From contig AAXZ01000002.1 in assembly GCA_000169395.1 (NCBI GenBank), positions 806,001 to 870,000 of the forward strand: a DNA stretch of 64,000 nucleotides. The letters are read 5' to 3'. The notes under the pieces were generated by a model, which saw nothing but the letters and a program-made list of their open reading frames with translations, was not told the DNA's origin and did no database searches. The DNA comes from Rhodobacteraceae bacterium HTCC2150. GTDB lineage: Bacteria; Pseudomonadota; Alphaproteobacteria; Rhodobacterales; Rhodobacteraceae. How positions within the stretch are numbered: the stretch's first letter is position 1; the number at the start of each line of letters is the position of its first letter. A program made the position numbers and the translations under genes. This document shows, in pieces, positions 47,403-56,587 of the stretch.

Positions 47403-49285
47403 TTACCCCTGCCCCACCACAGTTTCTGATGCGGGCACATAGCCTTCGACCCAGCGGGTGATGACGGCGCGTGCGGCGGGTTCGTCGCCTGTGGCCACGG
47501 CTTCGCGCAGGGCACGCAGGGCGGTGGCGACCTCAATTTCTGACAGGGGTTTTTCGGCGGCACAGAAAATCTTGGGGTTCTCGGTGCTGATCCGACCCTT
47601 GGTGATGGGCAGCTCTTCGTGCAATTTTTCACCGGGGCGTAAACCTGTGACCTTGATCGCGATGTCACCGTCAGGGTTTTTGGCACTGCGCAGGGTGTAT
47701 CCTGCCGCCTCGATCATTTGTTCCGCCAGTTGACGGATCAAAACGGGTCGACCCATATCAAGCACAAAAATTTCGCTGCCCTCAGCGTAGGATCCCGCCA
47801 AAATGACCAGACCCACGGCCTCTTGGATGGTCATGAAATAACGGGTGACCGCATTGTCAGTCAGGGTCACAGGGCCACCACGGGCAATCTGATCCTGAAA
47901 CAGCGGCACCACAGAACCCGATGAGCCCAGCACATTGCCAAAGCGTACCATGGAAAAGATCGTGGTTTTTGATCGGCTGGCCAAGTCTTGCACAACCATT
48001 TCCGCCAGACGCTTTGAGGCGCCCATAACGTTTGTTGGTCGCACCGCTTTGTCCGATGAGATCAGCATGAAACGTTCCACGCCAGCCGCTTTGGCCTCGC
48101 GGGCCATAATCTGCGTACCAAGCACGTTGTTGGACAGACCCACCAAGGGGTTCGCCTCAACCATGGGCACGTGTTTATAGGCAGCCGTATGCAGCACCAC
48201 CTCAATTTGATTTTCCGCGAGCGCACGGCGCACCAAACGGGCCTCAGTCATCGATCCCATCAAGGGGACGATTTCTACCGGATTGTCGCTGCCTTCCAAC
48301 AATTGGCGCAGTTCCATTTCAATGGTATAAAGCGCCAATTCAGACAGTTCAAACAGCACCAAACGACGCGGGCGCAATTGCAGCAACTGGCGGCAAATTT
48401 CGGACCCGATCGAGCCCCCTGCCCCCGTGACCATCACCGAGCGGCCCTCATAGGTTTCCGCACCGCCTGCGATTTCGCGATCCAAATGCGCGCGGCCCAA
48501 AAATTGCCCCGGCGTGACTGGTGCCAGTTTGTCAATCAATGCTTCTTCGCCAATCAACTGCGCGAATGATGGCAGGGCCTGCACCTCAAGCCCCAAGGCC
48601 TGCAAAGATTGCGTGATTGTGCGCGACGGATCTTGCTGATCGCCGGCATGGCCAACAGCACCCGCTAGATACCTTCGCTTTTCGCAATTTCTGGAATTTT
48701 CGGCGGTGCAAAAATGGGCAAGCCCGCCAGAGAAACACCCTGCAATGAGGTGTTGTCATCCACAAAAGCCACCGGTTCAATGCTTTCATGAGACATAAAG
48801 GCGTGGGCCAATTGCAAGCCCGTGTTGCCTGCCCCATAAATCAAAACCCGCAAGCGTTTTTGACCACTGCGATAAATCGTCAACACAAGTTGCAACATCA
48901 AAACACGACTGCCCACGGACAGTAGAAATACCAACAAGCCAAAAACTGCCCACAGCCCCATGCCAAATTGCAAACCCGTGATACGCGCCAAAAGTGCCGA
49001 GCTCAGCATCAAATATGTAGCATAAGCCGCGGTGCGCCCGATGGCACGAATTTCATAGGCGTTCAGACGAATTTGCGGCGTGCCCAACACCCATGACAAA
49101 GTTGCCCCGACCACCATCAGATAGGGCAGAAAGGGGGCGATATCCATAACAGCCTGACGCGGCCAAGCAGCATTCAGTTGAATAACCAGCGCCACATAAA
49201 GCGCAAGCGGGATCAACAGCACATCAATCACCAACAGCAAGAACTGTTTTTGCGATCGTGACATCAATTTCAGCAAGTGCAGCAT
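47403..49285 (-). pseudogene. WbpM/FlaA1-like nucleotide-sugar 4,6-dehydratase (CapD family), disrupted
   Basis: Two adjacent frames make one ~625-residue protein. 48665-49285 encodes the N-terminal part: four membrane helices and the domain with LIYGAGNTGLQLAHA. 47403-48605 encodes the SDR domain: MVTGAGGSIGSEICRQLL, YKHVPMVEANP, SSDKAVRPTNVMGASKR. Between them are two lesions: TAG at 48665-48667 where the alignment expects a Lys codon, and a net frame change at the CGCGC run near 48621-48628. Intact enzymes start synthesis of UDP-deacylated amino sugars for O-antigen or capsule. Confidence 0.88.
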
Positions 49286-49522
49286 GAGTACTCAGACTAT
49301 GTTATTTACTTAATTACGTGGCGGCTTATACAGCTTAACACGCTGATTAATAGCGCGTCAGGAAATATTACTAACATAGTTCATGATTCTCTGCACCAAT
49401 AAGTTTCATCCTCTTTTATCGAGCAGAACACCGCCGAGAAACCATCTTGGGGCGAAGGCCTGTTGGTTCAGCCCATAATTGAATATAAAGATGTATATAT
49501 TGTGTTTCATGAAAGGGTCGCT

Positions 49523-49864
49523 GTGCATTGGGGTTTTGAAATTGTGCCAAGCTTCTGTTTGGCCTTCGTCATTTCGCTGAACACAAGTAGCGGCGTCAAC
49601 GCCATGGATGTTAGACCAACACCCCCTCCCATAACCCAAGGCAAGGAAACCAAGGACGGGTTTCAAATCACCGGCACCTTTCAAGGGGCAGGCGTGGAAT
49701 GCCCACAATTTCGTTTAGATACCGGTGAAACCATCAGCCTGTCTGGCGCCGTGCCGCGCAATCTCACCCTTGGGCAAACATTAACCTTAACGGGACAATG
49801 GCCAATGTTCTCAAAATGCCAACAAGGGCGCGAATTTCGCGTGCTCAAAATCCACACCGATTAA
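49523..49864 (+). CDS. Small predicted secreted protein
   Basis: 113 aa from GTG 49523 (GAAAGGG five bases upstream); the frame is open to a TTG at 49463. A signal peptide is likely (VPSFCLAFVISLNTSSGVNA), followed by about 90 residues: ECPQFRLDTGETISLSG, then GQTLTLTGQWPMFSKCQQGREF, suggesting a small beta-barrel with two cysteines. No named family is recognised. It precedes ugd by 106 bases in the same direction. Confidence 0.5.
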   Translation: MHWGFEIVPSFCLAFVISLNTSSGVNAMDVRPTPPPITQGKETKDGFQITGTFQGAGVECPQFRLDTGETISLSGAVPRNLTLGQTLTLTGQWPMFSKCQQGREFRVLKIHTD

Positions 49865-49970
49865 GGCCGCGACACACCGGCGCAACATACGGGCGCCAAA
49901 CAACCTAAAAGGTTGACAGCGCCCCTGCCCTCGCTCATTCCAAGGATGAGCAGTTTCAGGAGAAAATTCC

Positions 49971-51275
49971 ATGCGTATCGCAATGATCGGTACAGGCTAT
50001 GTTGGCCTCGTTTCAGGTGTATGTTTTTCGGACTTTGGCCATGATGTCATTTGTGTCGACAAAGACCCCAATAAAATTACCATGCTGGAAAGCGGCGAGG
50101 TGCCCATCTATGAGCCCGGCCTAGACGCCCTTATGGTGAAAAACGTCGAGGCGGGGCGCTTGTCGTTCACCGGCGACCTTAGCGCCGCTGTGGCGGGCGC
50201 TGACGCGGTCTTTATCGCCGTAGGCACCCCAACGCGCCGCGGCGATGGTCATGCCGATCTGACCTATGTGATGGCTGCCGCCGAAGAGATTGCCCAAGCC
50301 ATGACTGGCTATTGCGTGGTGGTAACAAAATCCACCGTACCCGTTGGCACCAACCGCCGCGTTAAGCAGGTAATTGCCAAGGCCAACCCTGAGGCACAGT
50401 TCGATGTTGCGTCCAACCCAGAATTTCTGCGCGAAGGGGCCGCCATTGATGATTTCATGCGCCCTGATCGTGTGGTGGTTGGTGTGCAAAACGATGCTGC
50501 CGCCGAGGTGATGGCCGAAGTATACCGCCCGCTATTTTTGCGCGACTTCCCGATTGTGACGACGGATTTGGAAAGTGCCGAGATGATCAAATATGCGGCC
50601 AACGCGTTTCTGGCCACCAAGATCACCTTCATCAACGAAATCGCTGCCCTTTGCGAAAAAGTCGGCGCCAACGTCAAAGAGGTGTCCAAAGGCATCGGCA
50701 TGGACGGGCGCATCGGCAACAAGTTTCTGCATGCAGGCCCCGGTTATGGCGGATCCTGTTTTCCAAAAGATACATCCGCCTTGGCGCGCATTGGCCAAGA
50801 ACACGCCGTACCCATGCAAATCACCGAAACCGTGATCAAGGTAAACGAGGCCGTCAAACGCCGGATGATCGACAAAATCATGGATACCTGCGACGGCAAC
50901 GTGAACGGCAAAACCATTGCCGTTCTGGGCTGTACGTTTAAACCCAACACCGATGACATGCGTGATGCCCCATCGCTGACCATCGTGCCTGCCCTTGTTG
51001 GGGGTGGCGCCAAAGTGCGCGTGGTGGACCCGCAAGGCCGCAAAGAGGGTGAGGCCCTGCTGCCCGGCGTGAACTGGATGGACGACGCCTACAAGGCCGT
51101 TCAGAACGCCCATGCGGTGATTGTGATGACCGAGTGGAATGAATTCCGTGCGCTGGATTTGAAACGTGTGGCCAACCGAATGGAAACCCCGCGCATGATC
51201 GATCTGCGCAATGTCTATTCACCTAAAGATGCTAAACGCGCCGGATTTGAGGTTTACGCAGGGGTGGGGCTATAG
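49971..51275 (+). CDS. ugd: UDP-glucose 6-dehydrogenase
   Basis: 434 aa: IAMIGTGYVGLVSGVCFSDFG, KSTVPVGTNRRV, SNPEFLREGAAIDDFMRPDRVVVG (in two parts), the catalytic Cys in GPGYGGSCFPKD and a C-terminal NAD/UDP domain with VLGCTFKPNTDDMRD. It oxidises UDP-glucose to UDP-glucuronate for acidic polysaccharides. TTTCAGGAG is just upstream of the ATG. Confidence 0.96.
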   Translation: MRIAMIGTGYVGLVSGVCFSDFGHDVICVDKDPNKITMLESGEVPIYEPGLDALMVKNVEAGRLSFTGDLSAAVAGADAVFIAVGTPTRRGDGHADLTYVMAAAEEIAQAMTGYCVVVTKSTVPVGTNRRVKQVIAKANPEAQFDVASNPEFLREGAAIDDFMRPDRVVVGVQNDAAAEVMAEVYRPLFLRDFPIVTTDLESAEMIKYAANAFLATKITFINEIAALCEKVGANVKEVSKGIGMDGRIGNKFLHAGPGYGGSCFPKDTSALARIGQEHAVPMQITETVIKVNEAVKRRMIDKIMDTCDGNVNGKTIAVLGCTFKPNTDDMRDAPSLTIVPALVGGGAKVRVVDPQGRKEGEALLPGVNWMDDAYKAVQNAHAVIVMTEWNEFRALDLKRVANRMETPRMIDLRNVYSPKDAKRAGFEVYAGVGL

Positions 51276-51354
51276 ATGCCCTGCCTTTTGGCAAACCTTA
51301 CGCTTCAAAATATGCATAGAAAAAATTGTTAAAAATCTGATAGTTGGGTGAATT

Positions 51355-51372
51355 TGTTTCGCGTGCGAAACA
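51355..51372. other. 18-bp parS-like palindrome
   Basis: TGTTTCGC-GT-GCGAAACA, perfect 8-bp arms. It resembles the bacterial parS consensus TGTTTCACGTGAAACA with one base added per arm. A related site is at 52719-52736. It lies in the gap between the 3' ends of ugd and the membrane protein gene. Confidence 0.5.
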
Positions 51373-51385
51373 TTTCGCAACAGCC

Positions 51386-51811
51386 TTACCCGGCAAAGAC
51401 GATCTTGCATCCAAGCGATACGACCGCCAACGCCCCCGCCAGCATCCATGCAGCCCAGGGTGCCGGCAGCTCCAATCTTTTCTCAAATATTTTATTTATA
51501 ATACCCATGGAAAAACTAAACGCTGCCGCAATCAGCGACACCGCTATCATGATCATTCCAGACCCCAGCCACAGCCCTAAATAAAGCAAAATTAGATAAC
51601 AGATACCAAGGCTGAGGATCGCAAAATACTGACCACTGCGCAAAAGGATCAGCACCTCGCGTTGGGCTAAATAGGTTATAGATCCATCGCGATTAACTGC
51701 ATCAGAAATATAATGAGGCACCGCCGTCTTATTGGCAAAGCGCCACATCAGACCTGCCCAAAGACCACAGACCAACACATCCAAAATCGTCGTTACGCCA
51801 TAGATATTCAT
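51386..51811 (-). CDS. Hypothetical four-helix membrane protein
   Basis: 141 aa with hydrophobic segments near residues 5-22, 62-80, 82-100 and 118-138 and a soluble stretch in between (FANKTAVPHYISDAVNRD). No family recognised. Its ATG overlaps the stop of the frameshifted sulfotransferase (ATGA), so the two were one operon. Confidence 0.6.
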   Translation of the reverse strand: MNIYGVTTILDVLVCGLWAGLMWRFANKTAVPHYISDAVNRDGSITYLAQREVLILLRSGQYFAILSLGICYLILLYLGLWLGSGMIMIAVSLIAAAFSFSMGIINKIFEKRLELPAPWAAWMLAGALAVVSLGCKIVFAG

Positions 51812-52601
51812 GATTGATCCTTGGGCATGTTTTGCAGGATATTCTTTTGCGCAGGCGTATCAAAATCAAATCCGAAAAATTCGATATCTTGCGCGTAAAT
51901 GTCTGCGATCAATTGCAGGGTCTTGGGGGTATACAGCTCTTTCCAATCAAAACCAGCCTTGGTCGATTTATTGACCGATCTAATGTCATGCGCCCCAAGA
52001 TAGCTGGTAAGGTCTTGCCCCAAATGTTCACTGCGCAAACAAGTGGCGGCCAGCTTTCTGTTCTCATCCAAGACATAATCAATTTGGGGATACCAATTAT
52101 GTATCGCACGGTGCCAAAAGAACGGCCTATCCATAAATTCGTGGCGCGTTTCTAAGAAGGCCTCTAACCCTTTACGCGAAGGCGCAGCATCCTCGTTTAA
52201 ATGGCCACGAGACTTGAAATGATAAGTATAGCGCGACACAACACGCGCCCACGGGTTTCGAACGACAGCAAAACCCTCGTGGGTATCGCGCACGTCCTTG
52301 GCCAATCGACCAATCGCGCATGATGCGGGCCATAATGCGCACCGATCTGGGTCATGTAGTCATAAAACGATTGCCAATAAGCCTGATCTTTCAGAAACCT
52401 TGGGTCGGCAAAAACCACATCCTTGCGCAGCGTTTTATTTTTGCGAATGCTAGAGCCTGCGTTTTTGGGAATGTGGATAAAAAAGCGCGAGGTTTTTCCG
52501 AGGCGATAGCGCGTATATGACACAAATTGCCGTGCAGACATGCTGCGTGGGGCCACGACTTGGCGCCCTTCTGGGTTCAGTAATAAATCTGCAAAACGCA
52601 C
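51808..52601 (-). pseudogene. Sulfotransferase family gene, frameshifted
   Basis: The N-terminal frame (from GTG 52601) holds the PAPS motif FFIHIPKNAGSSI; the C-terminal frame (to 51808) holds the 3'-phosphate motif FAVVRNPWARVVSRY. They are separated by one frame change near 52310-52325 at a GCGCG run: ...GPHHAR reads on in one frame and ...IGRLAKDVRD in the other. A single base added there restores a ~265-residue sulfotransferase, so either a recent mutation or a sequencing error is possible. Second sulfotransferase of the island. Confidence 0.8.
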
Positions 52602-52763
52602 GGCAGGCCCTCAATCTTTATTGACCCGCTCACTATCATAGCCCGCTCAACTCTTACAAACGACAATTTGGCATTGGACCATCAGCCAATTCACCAAACC
52701 TGCCCGATCAGAGGCATGTGTTTCGCGCACGAAACTTTTTTTTGGGGGGGGCAAACAATCTAA
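52602..52763. other. Right margin of the island, no gene seen
   Basis: Contains a second parS-like palindrome (52719-52736) immediately followed by an unusual T8G8 homopolymer pair (52736-52751), then 12 bases, then the right 143-bp repeat. It also carries the promoter side of the sulfotransferase pseudogene. Confidence 0.6.
52719..52736. other. Second parS-like palindrome
   Basis: TGTTTCGCGCACGAAACT: core GTTTCG-N4-CGAAAC at 52720-52735, the same core and spacing as the site at 51355-51372. Confidence 0.45.
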
Positions 52764-52906
52764 GGCTTGCCAGCAGATGCATGGCCAACCAGCGCACTCT
52801 TGAACAAACTATAAAATTATTGGCGTGGGCAGGTTCTGCCCGCGCCACCTTCTTTTGCCAATTATCTAAAGCTAGGCCAACAGCAGCGCTTGATTAGGCG
52901 ACAAGA
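52764..52906 (+). repeat. 143-bp direct repeat, right copy (island boundary)
   Basis: Exact copy of 33981-34123. Here the smc end is attached to the intact smc gene, while the mltB end is an orphan 51-base tail. The terminator inside (52822-52846) now serves smc. Confidence 0.97.
52822..52846 (-). terminator. Terminator of smc (right repeat copy)
   Basis: Same 11-bp stem and GTT loop as 34039-34063, 47 bases beyond the smc stop on the minus strand and followed there by AATAATTTTATAG. Confidence 0.8.
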
Positions 52907-55900
52907 GATTCTGCTTTGTGCAAATCAACTGACACAAGTTGTGAAACACCTTGTTCACCCATCGTCACACCGTACAAGCGATCCATGCGGGCCATTGTCA
53001 CCGCGTGGTGTGTGATGATCATAAAGCGTGTGTTCGTGCGACGTGTCATTTCATCCAGCAAATCACAAAACCGCGTAACATTGGCGTCATCAAGCGGCGC
53101 GTCGACCTCATCCAACACACAGATCGGCGCAGGATTTGCGAGGAACACAGCAAAGATCAACGCCAATGCCGTCAAAGTTTGTTCACCGCCAGAAAGCAAA
53201 GAAAGCGTAGACAGTTTCTTACCAGGAGGTTGGCACATAATTTCGAGACCAGCCTCAAGGGGGTCTTCGCTTTCTACCATCACCAACTTGGCCTCACCGC
53301 CACCAAATAGATGGGGGAACAAGACGCCAAAGTCGCGGTTCACTTCTTCAAAGGCCTCAAGCAGACGTTCACGGCCCTCTTTATTCAATCCCGCAATACC
53401 AGTGCGAAGCTTTTTGATCGCCTCTTCCAGATCGGTGCGTTCAGTCAGCAAGTTTTCATGTTCTTCGCTGATTTCGCGGCTGTCCTCATCGGCACGAAGG
53501 TTAACCGCACCAAGCGCGTCACGTTGGCGTTTTAACCGGTTCACATCGTTTTCGATGATTTCGGCCTGAGGCATGTTTTCAGGATCGGCATCCAGTGTTT
53601 CTAGCAACTCGCCCGGCGTTTTTTCGCATTCTTCTTCAATACGTTCCAGTGCAAATGATACGGTTCCTTTTGCCGCGTCAAACCGCGCCTCTGATCTTGC
53701 CCTTGCTTCGCGGGCTTCAGATGCAGCGCGCTCTGCTGCGCGTTCAGCCGCCTCGGCCACACGGAATGCTGTTTCCGCTTCGGCCAATTTGTCAGCTGAT
53801 TTTTTGCAACGTTCCTCTGCCGTTTCAATCGCGATTTGCAGCTCTGCGCGTTTAGCCGCAATTTTTTCTGGTGCGGCTTCTGCAGATTTCAATTCCGCTT
53901 CGGATTTGGCTTGGCGTGCGGCCATCTCCGAAATGCGTTTGTCGGCGGTTTCAAGACGGTGTTTCCAACCGCTTACCTCTTTGATAATTTCTTGACGGCG
54001 ACGCGTACGTGCCTCGCCTGCGCGACGTAATTCATCATGGGCTGATCGCGCGGCCATCATGTCAACGCGCGCCTCTTCAACGATTTGCTTTAATTTTTCT
54101 ACTTCATCTCGGGCTGCGGACAAATCGCCCAAATCATCGGCGGCTTTTTGCGCCTCTTTCAGACGTTCCGTGGCACTAGCAACTTCTTCTTCAAAACGCC
54201 GCACGGATAGTCCCTGGCTTTCGACTTTACCGGCTGAAATGCTGGCTTCGGCCTCAGCGCGTGATTGCGCTCGGTTGGCTTCTGTAACTGCGGCATCTGC
54301 ATCGCGACGGGTAATCCGCGCCACACGATCCGTTTCCGTCAATCGGGCCAATCGATCTCGTAATGTTTCAAAACCTTGCCGTGCGCCATCCGCTCTTGCC
54401 GTGGCCTCTACCAAATCCTGTTTTAACGATTGCAGGCGGTTTAGCTGTTGCAACCGAAGTGCGGCCGCTGATGGTGCATCCTCTGCCGCAACGCGAAAAC
54501 CATCCCAACGCCACATGTCACCATCTGTACTAACCAAGCGTTGACCTGGTTGTAATTCAGATTGCAAACGCGGCCCATCAACGGCATCGACCAACCCTAC
54601 CTGCGCCATGCGACGCCCCAAAACAGGTGGCACTGTCACAAAATTAGACAAAGACGGCACACCATCGGGTAAAGTAGAAGAAGCGGTATATCCAGCGAGT
54701 TCAGCCCAGCCCGAACGACCCGCATCCACTACTTCTGGGGCACGTAAATCATCGCCCAGCGCAACGCCCAGCGCCTTTTCAAACCCGTCCTGTACGCTAA
54801 GGCGATCCAGCAGCATTTCTTCTTCACTGGCATCACGTTCAACCAATTTTGCGAGTGCGGCGACCTCGGCACGTAAGGCGTTCACCTCACCTTCGGCCTC
54901 TGACATTTGCGCACGCGCCTCAGATTCTCGCCCCTGAACTTCGGCGCGGGCTTCTTCGGCGGCAAGCAATGCTTCATCTGCCTTTTTCGCATTTGCTACT
55001 GCGATGGATTGCGCAACTACCGCCGTTTCTAAATTGCCCTTCGCGGCTTTAAGACTGGTTTCAGCCGCGCTAACGGCCTCGGTGGATCGAGCAAGTTCGT
55101 TTTGAGCACGTGCAAGTGTTCTTTGCGTTTCATCTAACAGACGGGCCGCGGATTGATGACGCGCCGCCAAGCGGGCAACGTCTTCTGTTTTTTCAGATGA
55201 GGACGCTTCGCGTTCTTGTAATTGCTGAGCAGCATCGCGTGATTTTGCAAAGGCAGTTTCTAATTTTGCATCATGGCCTTCGTTGGCTTTGGTGATCTCA
55301 CCTTGTTCCCATTCAAGTTGCGAAATTGTTTCATTGGCATCTTTGTTCAAAGCCAATTCACGTTCTTGATCAGCTCCCAATTGTTCAATCTGACCACCAA
55401 GTCGTTCAATCAGGGTTCGCGCCCGATGTTCTTGATCCTTAAGTGCATCGCGTTGAACAACCAAACGTTGCAAGACGGCGCCTGCAACAGCTTCTTCTTC
55501 ACGCAGGGACGGCAAAACGCGATCATGTTCAACGCGGGCCTTAGCTGCTTGACGGGCCGCTGTTTCCGCGGCACCCGTTGCCTTTGTGCGTTCGGTCAAT
55601 TCGGCTTGTGCTATGGCAAGTGCTTGATCGGCTTCTTTCCAACGACGATATAACAACAACCCTTCGGCCTGACGCAATTCTTCGCCAATTTCGCGATAAC
55701 GCGCCGCTTGTCGGGCTTGACGTGCAAGGGCGGCAAGCTGACTGGACAATTGATCCACGGTGTCTGTGACACGCAATAGATTTGCGTCAGCACCCTTAAG
55801 CTTTAATTCAGCCTCGTGTCGACGTTGGTACAGGCCAGAAATACCCGCAGCCTCTTCCAGAATACGACGGCGCGCTTTTGGTTTTGCATTGATCAGTTCG

Positions 55901-56349
55901 GAAATTTGCCCCTGACGAACCAAAGCCGGGGAGTGCGCACCCGTTGACGCATCTGCAAACAGCATTTGCACATCTCGCGCCCGCACATCTTTACCGTTGG
56001 ATTTGTAGGCCGAGCCAATATCGCGAGTGATCCGACGATTGATTTCAACTTGATCCGTGTCGTTAAAACCAGGTGGGGCCAAACGATCCGCGTTATCGAG
56101 CGTCAGCGATACTTCGGCAAAATTTCGGGCAGGACGTGTTGCAGCGCCTGCAAAAATCACGTCTTCCATCCCGCCGCCACGCATTGCGCGAGGGCGATTT
56201 TCACCCATTACCCAACGCAGCGCTTCAAGCAGATTTGACTTACCACAGCCATTCGGGCCAACCACGCCGGTCAGCCCGTCGTTGATTACCATGTCGGTAG
56301 GGTCAACAAAGCTTTTGAAGCCGTTCAATCTGAGTTTCGCAAAACGCAT
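52894..56349 (-). CDS. smc: Chromosome segregation protein SMC
   Basis: 1151 aa ABC-type ATPase: Walker A GPNGCGKSN at residues 32-40, two long coiled-coil arms around a hinge near residues 515-640, then signature LLSGGEQTLTALAL and Walker B ICVLDEVDAPLDD. With ScpA/ScpB it condenses and segregates the chromosome. Stop codon and three preceding codons lie in the 143-bp repeat, so the insertion left the gene intact. Confidence 0.97.
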   Translation of the reverse strand: MRFAKLRLNGFKSFVDPTDMVINDGLTGVVGPNGCGKSNLLEALRWVMGENRPRAMRGGGMEDVIFAGAATRPARNFAEVSLTLDNADRLAPPGFNDTDQVEINRRITRDIGSAYKSNGKDVRARDVQMLFADASTGAHSPALVRQGQISELINAKPKARRRILEEAAGISGLYQRRHEAELKLKGADANLLRVTDTVDQLSSQLAALARQARQAARYREIGEELRQAEGLLLYRRWKEADQALAIAQAELTERTKATGAAETAARQAAKARVEHDRVLPSLREEEAVAGAVLQRLVVQRDALKDQEHRARTLIERLGGQIEQLGADQERELALNKDANETISQLEWEQGEITKANEGHDAKLETAFAKSRDAAQQLQEREASSSEKTEDVARLAARHQSAARLLDETQRTLARAQNELARSTEAVSAAETSLKAAKGNLETAVVAQSIAVANAKKADEALLAAEEARAEVQGRESEARAQMSEAEGEVNALRAEVAALAKLVERDASEEEMLLDRLSVQDGFEKALGVALGDDLRAPEVVDAGRSGWAELAGYTASSTLPDGVPSLSNFVTVPPVLGRRMAQVGLVDAVDGPRLQSELQPGQRLVSTDGDMWRWDGFRVAAEDAPSAAALRLQQLNRLQSLKQDLVEATARADGARQGFETLRDRLARLTETDRVARITRRDADAAVTEANRAQSRAEAEASISAGKVESQGLSVRRFEEEVASATERLKEAQKAADDLGDLSAARDEVEKLKQIVEEARVDMMAARSAHDELRRAGEARTRRRQEIIKEVSGWKHRLETADKRISEMAARQAKSEAELKSAEAAPEKIAAKRAELQIAIETAEERCKKSADKLAEAETAFRVAEAAERAAERAASEAREARARSEARFDAAKGTVSFALERIEEECEKTPGELLETLDADPENMPQAEIIENDVNRLKRQRDALGAVNLRADEDSREISEEHENLLTERTDLEEAIKKLRTGIAGLNKEGRERLLEAFEEVNRDFGVLFPHLFGGGEAKLVMVESEDPLEAGLEIMCQPPGKKLSTLSLLSGGEQTLTALALIFAVFLANPAPICVLDEVDAPLDDANVTRFCDLLDEMTRRTNTRFMIITHHAVTMARMDRLYGVTMGEQGVSQLVSVDLHKAESLVA

Positions 56350-56587
56350 ACGTTTTGGGTGTTCCCGTGATTCTTACTTGGTCTTTCATGCTGACGGTTT
56401 CAGGCCATGAGTCAACGAAAATTCCCTGAATATGGGGACAAGAACAATGATATCCACAACATATTGCAGTTTTTCGCCCAATTCTTGCCCTAAGCTGGCG
56501 ACGTTGGCATCACGATCATGTTAATTGCCTTGGCTTTCCTTCATCGCCTTGCTCTAAACCAGAAAGAGCAAAACACAGGATAAAAAC

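Larger units (their letters stand above)
34124..52763. mobile_element. 18.6-kb polysaccharide island inserted between mltB and smc
   Basis: Unique DNA between the two 143-bp repeats. No integrase, transposase or tRNA is visible. It carries a RepA-like stub, manC, rfbCBDA, two sulfotransferase genes, ugd, a broken WbpM-like gene and capsule permease, a NfeD/SPFH pair, a PhyH/GNAT/LacI cluster and a sodium channel, with parS-like palindromes at the right. The G+C looks higher than outside (for example 33 of 60 bases at 36901-36960 against 27 of 60 at 24901-24960, hand counts of single lines only). It is most likely an integrated and eroded plasmid or chromid segment. Confidence 0.8.

Noticed and set aside
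33981-52906. Repeat pair as ends of an insertion sequence or composite transposon
   Set aside because: No transposase and no terminal inverted repeats at the edges of either copy.
53601-54544. Long open frames on the opposite strand of smc
   Set aside because: They are shadows of a coiled-coil gene with biased codons and show no domain or ribosome site.
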